Shown here in pieces: positions 30,116-38,126 of a DNA stretch of 41,564 nt. A program made the position numbers and the translations under genes. The stretch is from Flavobacteriales bacterium (GTDB lineage: Bacteria > Bacteroidota > Bacteroidia > Flavobacteriales_F > PHOS-HE28), in the NCBI GenBank assembly GCA_019912395.1, contig JAIOIH010000037.1, forward strand, positions 1-41,564. Direction: 5' to 3'. The notes under the pieces are model-generated. The model was not told the DNA's origin. It saw only the letters and a list, made by a program, of their open reading frames with translations, and made no database searches. How positions within the stretch are numbered: the first letter of the stretch is position 1; each line of letters starts with the position of its first letter.

Positions 30116-32737
30116 ATGAACCCTTTTTTACGCCGTGCCTTTCTGGTCCTTCTGGTTGCCATCACCAGCGCATTCACCTTCGCGCAGAACAGCGAAAGCG
30201 CCGTGCGCCAGTGGATGCTGGAGCAATATGCCGATCATGGCCTCACGAAGAGCGATGCGACCGATTGGCGCATCACCGACCAGTCCACGGATAAGCGCGG
30301 CATCACCTACCTGTACATCCGCCAGGAAGCGAACGGGTTACCGGTACACGGGGCCGTGGCCAACTTCGCATTGAGGAACGGCGAGGTGATCAACTTCGGG
30401 AACCGGCTGCAAGCCGATGTTTCCGGCAGGGTGGGTTCTTCTTCGCCCGGCATGCATGCGGCGGATGCAGTGCGCTCGGCAGCGCGCCAGCTGGGCCTTG
30501 CCGCGACCGATGTGCGTGTGACGGAACGAATATCGCACACGGAAGTGGTGCTTGGCCCCAGCGGCATTTCCCGCGATCCCATTCCCGCGGAACTGGTCTA
30601 TCAAGTAGTGGATGAAGGAGCGATCCCCTTGGCGTGGGACCTGGTGATCCGTGAGCTGGGCGGCGAACATTGGTGGCATGTGGCGGTGGATGCACAAAGC
30701 GGCAAGATCCTCCGTCAGATCGATTGGATCGTGAGCTGCACCGTACCCGCGGGCTTGGGCCGGCCGGGATACAATGCAGCGGTGGACCTGGTGCAGGCCG
30801 CGCCGCCGGTGCCCGCTGCGGCAGCCATGCCCCCGCCCGATGGTTCCGGCTATCGCGTGTTCCCGTTCCCTACGGAAAGTCCCGGCCATGGCCCCCACAT
30901 TTTGGTGAACGATCCCGCGGACCCGGTGGCCTCACCCCATGGCTGGCACGATACCGACGGCATGCCCGGCGCGGAATACACCATCACCCGTGGCAACAAT
31001 GTCTACGCTGGTGAAGACTGGGCCGACACGGACGTGATCGGCTACAGTCCGGATGGTGGCAGCGGCCTGATCTTCGATTTTCCGTTCACACCCCCGCAAG
31101 ATCCCGATGATTACATCGATGCGGCCATCACCAACTTGTTCTACACCTGCAACGTGCTGCACGACGTGTGGTACCACTACGGCTTCGATGAGGAGAGCGG
31201 GAACTTTCAGCAGACCAACTACACGGGTACCGGCCTCGGCGAGGATGCGGTCTATGCCCAAGCACAGGATGGCAGCGGTACCAACAACGCCAACTTCGGC
31301 ACGCCGGAGGACGGATCCCCCGGGGCGATGCAGATGTACCTGTGGCGTACCACCGAGGCCGATTCCTTTATCGTGAACAGCCCCATGGCGATCGCGGGTG
31401 ATTACACCATCGAGGTGGGAGGCTTCGGGCCTACGCTAACGTCCGGGGGCATTACGGCCGACCTGGTGCTGGTGCAGGATGATACCGCCCCGGCAAGCGA
31501 TGGCTGCGAGACCATCGTGAATGCGGCGGCCTTGTTCGGCAAGATCGCGGTGGTGGATCGCGGGTCGTGCACCTTCGTCAGCAAAGTACTGGCGTTGGAA
31601 GCTGCTGGCGCCATCGCCGTGATCGTGGTGAACAATGTGGGCGGAGCGCCGATCACCATGGGCGGCACCGATCCCGGTGGCATCACCATTCCGTCCGTCA
31701 TGGTATCCATGGCCAACGGGCAGACCATCAAGAACGCCATGCTGAACGGGGTGGTCAACGGCACGCTGAGAGGAGTAGGCACGGAGAGCTTGCGCGATAG
31801 CGACTTCGACAATGGCATCATTGCGCATGAGTATGGACATGGGGTCTCCAACCGCCTCACCGGTGGCCCGAACAATGTGGACTGCCTCGGGAACGATGAA
31901 CAAATGGGCGAGGGTTGGAGCGATTGGATGGGCATGGTGCTCACCATGCAAGCAGGTGACATCCCGCAAACAGGCCGAGGCGTAGGCACCTTCGTGAAGG
32001 CTGAGGGGCCCGACGGCCCGGGCATCCGGCCGGCGCCCTATTCCACCGACATGGCGGTGAACCCGTACACCTACGGCATCACCAACACCGGAGGTTTCCA
32101 AGGAGTGCATGCACGTGGCTTTGTATGGGCCACCATGCTCTGGGACCTCACATGGGACCTGGTGGACGAGGAAGGCTTCGACCCGAACATGTACACCGGT
32201 ACCGGCGGCAACAACACCGCCATGCGCTTGGTGATGGACGGCCTGAAGTTGCAACCCTGCGAGCCGGGCTTTGTGGATGGACGCGATGCGATCCTGCTGG
32301 CCGATGAACTGAACTACGGCGGTGTACACAGCTGCCTCATCTGGAAAGCCTTTGCCCGCCGCGGCCTCGGTTACAGTGCAACCCAAGGCAGCTCCCTCTC
32401 CTCGAACGATCAGGTGGAGGCCTTCGACATTCCGGCGGCCTGCCTATCGGTGGGCGTTCAGGAGGTAGCGCAACGACCCAACAGCTTCATCGTTGCGCCC
32501 GGTCCGGGATCCGCGCAGATGCAGCTGATGCCGGGTTCCGAGCTGGGCACGGATGCCACGGTCAGGTTGATCGGCATGGACGGCCGTTTGCTGCGCGAAG
32601 TGCGGATGCCGCGCGGGAGCACAACACTAACGCTCGACATGAGCAGCTTGGCACATGCGGCCTACATCGTGGAACTGGCTGCGGAGAACACACGCCCGGA
32701 GCGCAAGCGTTTCGTGTACTATATCACCGGATGGTGA
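30116..32737 (+). CDS. Secreted fungalysin-type (M36) metallopeptidase with PA insert
   Basis: This 873-residue protein has a signal peptide (VAITSAFTFAQ), an FTP-type propeptide (~25-200) and an M36 catalytic region with HEYGH (571-575) and the third ligand Glu599 in EGWSDWMG. A protease-associated domain (~450-545, FGKIAVVDRGSCTFVSK ... IPSVMVS) interrupts the catalytic part before the zinc motif. A C-terminal T9SS-like beta domain (~790-873) ends KRFVYYITGW. It is a digestive surface or extracellular protease. The start at 30116 provides the signal peptide; an earlier in-frame ATG would bury it. Confidence 0.9.
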   Translation: MNPFLRRAFLVLLVAITSAFTFAQNSESAVRQWMLEQYADHGLTKSDATDWRITDQSTDKRGITYLYIRQEANGLPVHGAVANFALRNGEVINFGNRLQADVSGRVGSSSPGMHAADAVRSAARQLGLAATDVRVTERISHTEVVLGPSGISRDPIPAELVYQVVDEGAIPLAWDLVIRELGGEHWWHVAVDAQSGKILRQIDWIVSCTVPAGLGRPGYNAAVDLVQAAPPVPAAAAMPPPDGSGYRVFPFPTESPGHGPHILVNDPADPVASPHGWHDTDGMPGAEYTITRGNNVYAGEDWADTDVIGYSPDGGSGLIFDFPFTPPQDPDDYIDAAITNLFYTCNVLHDVWYHYGFDEESGNFQQTNYTGTGLGEDAVYAQAQDGSGTNNANFGTPEDGSPGAMQMYLWRTTEADSFIVNSPMAIAGDYTIEVGGFGPTLTSGGITADLVLVQDDTAPASDGCETIVNAAALFGKIAVVDRGSCTFVSKVLALEAAGAIAVIVVNNVGGAPITMGGTDPGGITIPSVMVSMANGQTIKNAMLNGVVNGTLRGVGTESLRDSDFDNGIIAHEYGHGVSNRLTGGPNNVDCLGNDEQMGEGWSDWMGMVLTMQAGDIPQTGRGVGTFVKAEGPDGPGIRPAPYSTDMAVNPYTYGITNTGGFQGVHARGFVWATMLWDLTWDLVDEEGFDPNMYTGTGGNNTAMRLVMDGLKLQPCEPGFVDGRDAILLADELNYGGVHSCLIWKAFARRGLGYSATQGSSLSSNDQVEAFDIPAACLSVGVQEVAQRPNSFIVAPGPGSAQMQLMPGSELGTDATVRLIGMDGRLLREVRMPRGSTTLTLDMSSLAHAAYIVELAAENTRPERKRFVYYITGW

Positions 32738-32792
32738 TCCGGATGCTCAGGTCTTGAAGCGCACAATGGGCAGCCCGAAGTTGGTGCCGAGC

Positions 32793-33653
32793 TCACTCCT
32801 TCACCCAGCGCACCGGACGGAGGCCTTCATCGACGCGCACCAAGTACACGCCTGCCGGTAAATGCGCCGTGCTGATCGTTGGCTGCTCACCGTTCACGTG
32901 CTCATCCTGCACGATGCGGCCCGTGGCGTCGAAGAGGGTAGCGGTGTGCAATCCGGCGGGCAATGAAAGGATGATGTGATCGCTGCCGGGGTTGGGATGG
33001 ATCAATAGGTCGCGAGCTGCTTCCGCATCGCCGATCCCCGCCATCGAATTACAGCCATACTCCCATCCGTTTGCGCTGAATGTGATCTGGTCGTCGTTGT
33101 AGCAACGCATCCCGGTCGGCCCATCGATCAACCAGTTCGGGCAGAACATCATCATGTCCCAAGTAGATCCGATGCGTTCATATACGCGGTACCAGCTTTC
33201 CAGTTCGATCCAACGCAATGGAACGCCATCGATCACCGTAGTACCGGTGTCCTGCACTACGAAGGGCGCGCAGGTCGTATCAGTCACGTGCGGCGCATAC
33301 CAATGGTCACCGATGGAAGCCCCGAACCAATACAACGTATCCCACTGGTTGTCCTGCCAGAGGGAAACGACATCATCCTCTGTCCGCGTGATCATCGCAA
33401 CCGGCGAGTAGTTGATCTGCGGACCTGTCCAGTAGGGTGGATCCGGAAGCGGGAATTGAATGGCCGAATACTGGTCGATCACCTGCGCTTGTTCGCCGCC
33501 GATCAACGTATCGCCCACATACGTCAGCTGATGGTAGCCGTGCAGGTACATGCCGGCGTTGTAGGTCCATGTGGCACCGGGTGGGCACCAGGATTGGGCG
33601 TTCCCCGCCAAGGCGAAAAGGGTGAAAAGTAGGAGGAGGGAGGTGCGTGGCAT
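32793..33653 (-). CDS. Secreted protein with T9SS type-A C-terminal sorting domain
   Basis: This 286-residue protein has a signal peptide (LLFTLFALAGNAQ), a ~185-residue beta-rich body of unknown function with paired Cys and many Trp/Tyr, and a C-terminal sorting domain. The sorting domain starts DLLIHPNPGSDHIILSLP and ends PAGVYLVRVDEGLRPVRWVK. The start at 33653 is supported by TACCTTCC 4 bp upstream. The body resembles uncharacterised secreted proteins of Bacteroidota; no enzyme motif is visible. Confidence 0.85.
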   Translation of the reverse strand: MPRTSLLLLFTLFALAGNAQSWCPPGATWTYNAGMYLHGYHQLTYVGDTLIGGEQAQVIDQYSAIQFPLPDPPYWTGPQINYSPVAMITRTEDDVVSLWQDNQWDTLYWFGASIGDHWYAPHVTDTTCAPFVVQDTGTTVIDGVPLRWIELESWYRVYERIGSTWDMMMFCPNWLIDGPTGMRCYNDDQITFSANGWEYGCNSMAGIGDAEAARDLLIHPNPGSDHIILSLPAGLHTATLFDATGRIVQDEHVNGEQPTISTAHLPAGVYLVRVDEGLRPVRWVKE

Positions 33654-33657
33654 GAGG

Positions 33658-33665
33658 GGAAGGTA
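33658..33665 (-). promoter_or_regulatory. Putative -7 promoter element (TACCTTCC)
   Basis: TACCTTCC-CCTC-ATG here and TACCTTCC-CCCCC-ATG at 17631 are nearly the same in sequence and spacing, in two unrelated genes. Confidence 0.45.
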
Positions 33666-33989
33666 TGTGAGGAAGACGTGGCTTGGGCCTGAAGTGCTGC
33701 TTGAGGGGGAGCATGATGAGGGTTTGCTATTCCACCCCTGCCCTACGTCCGTACACGCGGGTCCGAAAGAAAGGGAAGGAGCTCCTTCTCCTCGCGTCAT
33801 TCGCCATCGAACAGGACATTCCACGGGCCATGCACGGCATTGAGTCCGACGCGCTGTGATCCCCCGGTCAGCATTGGTCCTTCTTGATGCATCGTGTAGT
33901 GTGCTCTCCACAGCGCATATCAGTGAAAGTCGTTTCCAAAGGGAGCCATACAAGGTTCCATTCTTGTTGGATCACGAAGTTGTTCGGCT
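33666..33989. other. Intergenic stretch, nothing recognised
   Basis: About 320 bp between the T9SS cargo gene and the outer-membrane protein gene. I see no convincing gene, repeat or RNA. Confidence 0.5.
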
Positions 33990-34559
33990 TCAGAAATAAT
34001 ATTCCACACCGAGCGCCAGGTTCCACAGTTGCGTGAACTTGACCTGCCGTTGACTGAGCCCGTACCAGAGGTATGTATCAAGGGATACAGCTTCAGCGGT
34101 CAGGAGCCAGCCACCTTCGGAGTTGATCCTCCCTGCACCAATACCCAGGCCCAAGAGGCCATGAATGGACTGCGGACTATAGAAACCCGCAGGATATTGA
34201 TCGGGTAGTGTGAGGAAGGTGATGCCCCCCAACTCCAGCATGGCAGAGAGCGAGGCGATCGGACTTACCGACCATTTTCCGATCCGGGGTTGATGGATCG
34301 GGAACCAGGATCCGTTGGCGCGGAGGATGGCAGCGTGCAGATCGGTTCCACCGTAGCGACCAGGATCGTATCCGTACATGGCCCCTAGCCGAAGGCGACC
34401 ATCAGGCAGGTTCCAAAGCATTCCCCCCGAGATCAAGCCCTGCATCCCGGCGAATTGCGTTCGGATGGTATAGCGCGGAGCGCGGCCGATCTCGCCATCG
34501 TCCTGCGCATTCGCATTCAATGCCATCAGGACCACCGATAGAAGGACTGGCAGCCTCAT
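33990..34559 (-). CDS. Putative outer-membrane beta-barrel protein
   Basis: This 189-residue protein has a signal peptide (LLSVVLMALNANAQ), alternating amphipathic strands and a terminal aromatic strand LALGVEYYF typical of outer-membrane barrels. No specific family recognised. Its start overlaps the stop of the metallophosphoesterase gene by 4 bp, so both are coupled. Length suggests about eight strands. Confidence 0.75.
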   Translation of the reverse strand: MRLPVLLSVVLMALNANAQDDGEIGRAPRYTIRTQFAGMQGLISGGMLWNLPDGRLRLGAMYGYDPGRYGGTDLHAAILRANGSWFPIHQPRIGKWSVSPIASLSAMLELGGITFLTLPDQYPAGFYSPQSIHGLLGLGIGAGRINSEGGWLLTAEAVSLDTYLWYGLSQRQVKFTQLWNLALGVEYYF

Positions 34560-35392
34560 GGAAGGAACACACGTTCGTGCAGGATGGTGTCCGGCCGGAT
34601 CGTTACGCGCAAATACTCTCTCCGAGGTGGCCATGGTGCTGTTGTCCACGTCGTACCACCGGAGAAAAGGCCTTGTGCATACACGTGCATATTCCCCATG
34701 AACACACCGGCCGGACGGTATTGGTCCATGATCGCGTCCAAGGTGGCGAGCGGTGGACCTTCCAACTGCACATCCGAAGGTTGAAGGTGCATGAATACGA
34801 AGGTCCTTCCATCGAACGGTTCGTTGAGGGCATGTCGCAACCATGCGTGGTCCACGGGTACCTCGCTCTCGAATTCCACATTGTCAAAGAGCATGAAACG
34901 CACTCCACCTGCATGGAATACGTGATTCCGCGGACCGAACATGCGCTCGTAAATGAAACGGCCGTTCGCCAGGTGGTCATGGTTCCCGATCAGCGATATC
35001 ACCGGCTTCGAAGACTCCACGACCATGCGCGCATACCATGTGAACTCGTGCGTGAGCGCCTGGTCCGTCAGGTCTCCCGCGACCACGATGAAACGGGAGA
35101 GCCCATCCGCATTGATATGTTCGAGCACATCGTTGAGGTCATCGTAATAGAAATGCGGATCGCTCACCACGGCGAAAGTGAAGGTGCCGACCTGGCTGCC
35201 CAGGTCTGCTTGAAGGTCGGATATGGCTGCGGCGTTCATGTCGCGCAGGTCCTCCGGAACGTCCACTTCCCAAGGGTTCATGACGAATACATCCTCACAA
35301 GCCGAAAGGCACGAGAGCAGGCCGACAAGGATCACAGCACGGATCGATCGTGCGCGGAGTGCGAGGCTGGGTTTCAACTTCAATTCTTGCAT
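34556..35392 (-). CDS. Lipoprotein metallophosphoesterase (calcineurin-like)
   Basis: This 278-residue protein has a lipoprotein signal (LSCLSAC, Cys32) and the metallophosphoesterase blocks SDPH (D78, H80), GDLTD (D107), GNHDHL (N137, H138), FMHLQP and GNMHVY; the last replaces the more common GHxH. It is probably anchored in the envelope and hydrolyses a phosphomonoester or diester. It heads a two-gene operon with the barrel protein. The substrate is not apparent. Confidence 0.85.
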   Translation of the reverse strand: MQELKLKPSLALRARSIRAVILVGLLSCLSACEDVFVMNPWEVDVPEDLRDMNAAAISDLQADLGSQVGTFTFAVVSDPHFYYDDLNDVLEHINADGLSRFIVVAGDLTDQALTHEFTWYARMVVESSKPVISLIGNHDHLANGRFIYERMFGPRNHVFHAGGVRFMLFDNVEFESEVPVDHAWLRHALNEPFDGRTFVFMHLQPSDVQLEGPPLATLDAIMDQYRPAGVFMGNMHVYAQGLFSGGTTWTTAPWPPRREYLRVTIRPDTILHERVFLP

Positions 35393-35739
35393 CGTTCAAG
35401 CGCTATCCTTGAAGTGTGATGGATCTTCAGGGGCCATACAGTCAGGCGGTAGGAAAATGACCCTCCGGGGAGCGTGGATGGGATGGTCCCCGCACAAGCC
35501 CGCAACATCCTTGGTCGGTGCGTTGTTCGGCCTGCCGTGGAAAGATACGCCGCAAATGGCGTTGCCGCCCTTGGTGTGCGCCTAAGGACACATGGCACTT
35601 GATGGCCATGGCTGTCGATCTCCAGTAGAAGCACCACTCAATACCTTCGCGGCATGCCACATCCCGTCGTTGAGCCGTACATCCTCTCCCACATGATCTA
35701 CCTGTGATAGGCAGGGCCGCGTCGTTACCTCCGAGAGTT
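35393..35739. other. Intergenic stretch, no gene recognised
   Basis: No convincing coding frame. Possible remnants cannot be identified, but the next bases are a broken piece of icmF, so this region may be part of an old rearrangement. Confidence 0.4.
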
Positions 35740-35860
35740 GTTCGATGGCCACGATGCCACCAACGATCCAACATACGGCGGACGGCGCATCATCCAGAGC
35801 AAGCGCAAAGCTGATCCGCCAGGGGTACGACCACAGTGTGGAGGAGGTGGTGAACACCGC
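35740..35860 (+). pseudogene. Degenerate fragment of icmF (B12-binding domain)
   Basis: This stretch matches 38198-38311 of the intact icmF in three blocks: GTTCGATGGCCACGATG, GGCGCATC.TCCAGAGC, and ACGACC.CAG.GTGGAGGAGG followed by TGGTGAACACCGC. It is 121 rather than 114 bp long, so the frame is broken. It has the same orientation as icmF, 2.4 kb upstream. The 246 bp from its end to the next gene show no gene. Confidence 0.85.
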
Positions 35861-36106
35861 TGAAACCGGGGTGCGGAACTGAACAGCCCTTGCCTCGGCC
35901 AATTTCCGCAGCGGAGCCAAATGGTTCCGGATGGTGGCCCATGCCAGCATGCCAACTGTGCTGTCCTGGGAGTCCACACGCGGTTGTGGAGCCCAACGCA
36001 TCCCGTTCGGCATGGTCATTCCGCGCCGGATTTTCTTTTTTGCAGGATTTTCGACAACTTCGAACGGCAATGGACCAGTGATGTCGAACCCATTTATCGA
36101 ATCGCC

Positions 36107-37345
36107 ATGATCCCTACCCGTACCCTCCCGTCCATTCTTCTCGCCGCATTCCTGGGAACCGCGCTCCACGCGCAGCAAACGGTGACCTCCGTCATGAACG
36201 GCATGGCCACGAACCCCCTGACGTGGGATTGCATCTGCCTGCCGGCTGCGGGTGATACGATCATCATCCAGCACGATGTCGCGCTGAACATCGATTACGG
36301 CGTCATGGGCGGTGCCTTGCGGGTGGACCCGGTGGGCAGTCTCGTGGAGATCGGTGCGCGCGGCCTCAGTGTGAGCGGGTCCGGCCAGTTGGAGATCTTC
36401 GGCTATTTCGAGGTTTCGGCCGTACTGATCGGCGCGGGTAGCAGTGCCACCAATGGCGGTACGGTGGTGAGCGATCGGGGCTGGAGCATCCATGGCAGTA
36501 TGGTGAGCAACGGGAGCATGTACGGGCTGGACAGCTTGCTGATCGCCATCGGCGGCGAGCTGCAGGCGAATGATACCCTTCAGGCCGGCGCGGTGGCCAA
36601 CCTCGGGGAGTTGACCGGCATCTCACCCGTCTACCAGTTCAACCTGATGTACAATGCGGGGCTCATGGAACTTTTCGGGGGTTCTCTCACTGTGGCGGTG
36701 GACATGCTGAACGCGGGTGACCTATCGCTGAACAACGTGAACGTCTCCATCGGCGATGACTTCGGGAACATGTCCGACATGACGTTGAGCGGCTTCATGA
36801 ACGTGGGTGACAACTTCTACAACGCTGACACCACCGGGCTTCTGATGCCCGCGCTCACCCTGAGCGGAACGATCCACACCCGCGACTGGTACAACGAAGG
36901 CCTCGTCAACGGAACAGGACGCTTCTGCGTGCAGGACACCACCATCAATCTTGGCGGCAGCGTACAGGGCACGGTGGACCTCTGCGATCAGTCACCGACG
37001 GTCGCCGTGCCGCCGTTCGTGGACTTCAATACCGGCAGCTTCGGACCGGGGGTCACGTTTTGTGCCGTTGGTGCGTGTGCCGTTGGTGTGCCGGATGGAC
37101 CACGCGTGGGAACGCTCACCCTGCGCCGGCCGGACGCGGACCATCTCCTGGTGATGATCGAACGCGGTCGCTTGCAGGATATCCATTTGGTGGACCCGGC
37201 CGGTCGGGTACTCCCCACGGCATACCAACCCATGGACGCCGGTGTGGTCATCGGCCTGGGGTCGCTACGTGCCGGGGCCTACAGTGTACGATGCATCTAC
37301 CGCGATGGCAGCGTGGCGGTGGGCCGGTTCGTCCTTGCGCGATGA
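36107..37345 (+). CDS. Secreted beta-rich surface protein, probable T9SS cargo
   Basis: This 412-residue protein has a signal peptide (LLAAFLGTALHAQ) and a repetitive beta-helix-like body with recurrent GxL/GxM turns (e.g. LSVSGSGQLEIFGYFEVSA, LTLSGTIHTRDWYNEGLVNG). A ~75-residue C-terminal domain (RVGTLTLRRPDADHLLV ... LRAGAYSVRCIYRDG, ending RFVLAR) looks like a divergent T9SS type-A sorting domain. The body opens TWDCICLPAAGDTIIIQHDV, a pattern common at the start of such surface proteins. No enzyme motif; probably adhesive or structural. Confidence 0.8.
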   Translation: MIPTRTLPSILLAAFLGTALHAQQTVTSVMNGMATNPLTWDCICLPAAGDTIIIQHDVALNIDYGVMGGALRVDPVGSLVEIGARGLSVSGSGQLEIFGYFEVSAVLIGAGSSATNGGTVVSDRGWSIHGSMVSNGSMYGLDSLLIAIGGELQANDTLQAGAVANLGELTGISPVYQFNLMYNAGLMELFGGSLTVAVDMLNAGDLSLNNVNVSIGDDFGNMSDMTLSGFMNVGDNFYNADTTGLLMPALTLSGTIHTRDWYNEGLVNGTGRFCVQDTTINLGGSVQGTVDLCDQSPTVAVPPFVDFNTGSFGPGVTFCAVGACAVGVPDGPRVGTLTLRRPDADHLLVMIERGRLQDIHLVDPAGRVLPTAYQPMDAGVVIGLGSLRAGAYSVRCIYRDGSVAVGRFVLAR

Positions 37346-37441
37346 GCGTGGATCTTGGTTGGGACAGGCGGATCGCCTGTTACAGCGATCGGAGCCGTGC
37401 TGTTCGATGCGGAGAGGATCCATCGGAATGAACCACCGATC

Positions 37442-38095
37442 ATGGGACTGAAGGTCATCATCACCGGTGCCACGGGTTACGTGGGCGAAGGCGTGCTGCT
37501 GGAATGCCTGGCGCATGGCGATGTGGAACAGGTGCTCGTGGTGGGCCGCCGCAGTTGCGGTTGCAGCCATCCGAAACTGCAGGAGCTGATCGTGCCGGAC
37601 TTCCTGAAGATGAACGATGCGAATGAGCAACTGCGCGGCTTCGATGGTGTGTTCTTCTGTTCGGGAGTGAGCTCTCTTGGCAAGAGCGAAGCCACGTATA
37701 CGCGCCTCACCTACGACACCGCGATGGCCTTCGCAAAGGCCGTGTTGGAGGTCTCGCCGCAGGCCACCTTCATCTATGTTTCAGGGGCGGCCACGGACAG
37801 CACGGAGAAGGGCCGCCAAATGTGGGCGCGCGTGAAGGGGCGCACGGAGAACGAGCTGTCCCGCTTGGGCTTCCGGCAGCAATTCAACTTCCGTCCGGGC
37901 ATTATGACCATCACACCCGGCATGCGCAATCCAAAGTGGTGGATGCGGATGCTGGTGCCGGTCTTCGCTCTGCCGGCACCGGGCATCACCAACTCGATGA
38001 AACAGGTGGGCCTGGCGATGATCCAGGCGGTGCAGCAGGGCTACCCGAAGAACGTGCTGGAGGTGAAGGACATCAAGGTGTTGGCGAAGGGGTAG
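37442..38095 (+). CDS. NAD(P)-binding Rossmann-fold protein (atypical SDR)
   Basis: This 217-residue protein starts with the dinucleotide-binding motif ITGATGYVGEG (~6-16) and shows the atypical SDR pattern FFCSGVSSLGKSEATYTRL and FIYVSGAATDS, then RVKGRTENEL with the Lys of the active region; the usual YxxxK tyrosine is not evident. Similar small proteins are annotated as NAD-dependent epimerases of unknown substrate. It lies 31 bp before icmF on the same strand but a separate promoter-like element precedes icmF. Confidence 0.85.
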   Translation: MGLKVIITGATGYVGEGVLLECLAHGDVEQVLVVGRRSCGCSHPKLQELIVPDFLKMNDANEQLRGFDGVFFCSGVSSLGKSEATYTRLTYDTAMAFAKAVLEVSPQATFIYVSGAATDSTEKGRQMWARVKGRTENELSRLGFRQQFNFRPGIMTITPGMRNPKWWMRMLVPVFALPAPGITNSMKQVGLAMIQAVQQGYPKNVLEVKDIKVLAKG

Positions 38096-38114
38096 GCGGT
38101 TGGGCGTTCACCTG

Positions 38115-38122
38115 TAATTTCG
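38115..38122 (+). promoter_or_regulatory. Putative -7 promoter element of icmF (TAATTTCG)
   Basis: TAATTTCG lies 4 bp before the ATG at 38127, one change from TAnnTTTG, with the same tight spacing as other genes here. Confidence 0.4.
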
Positions 38123-38126
38123 TCCC

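Noticed and set aside
32745-32792. Short frame ending GTNFGLPIVRFKT just after the T9SS cargo gene on the minus strand
   Set aside because: Only about 15 codons; could be the end of a lost gene but too short to support.
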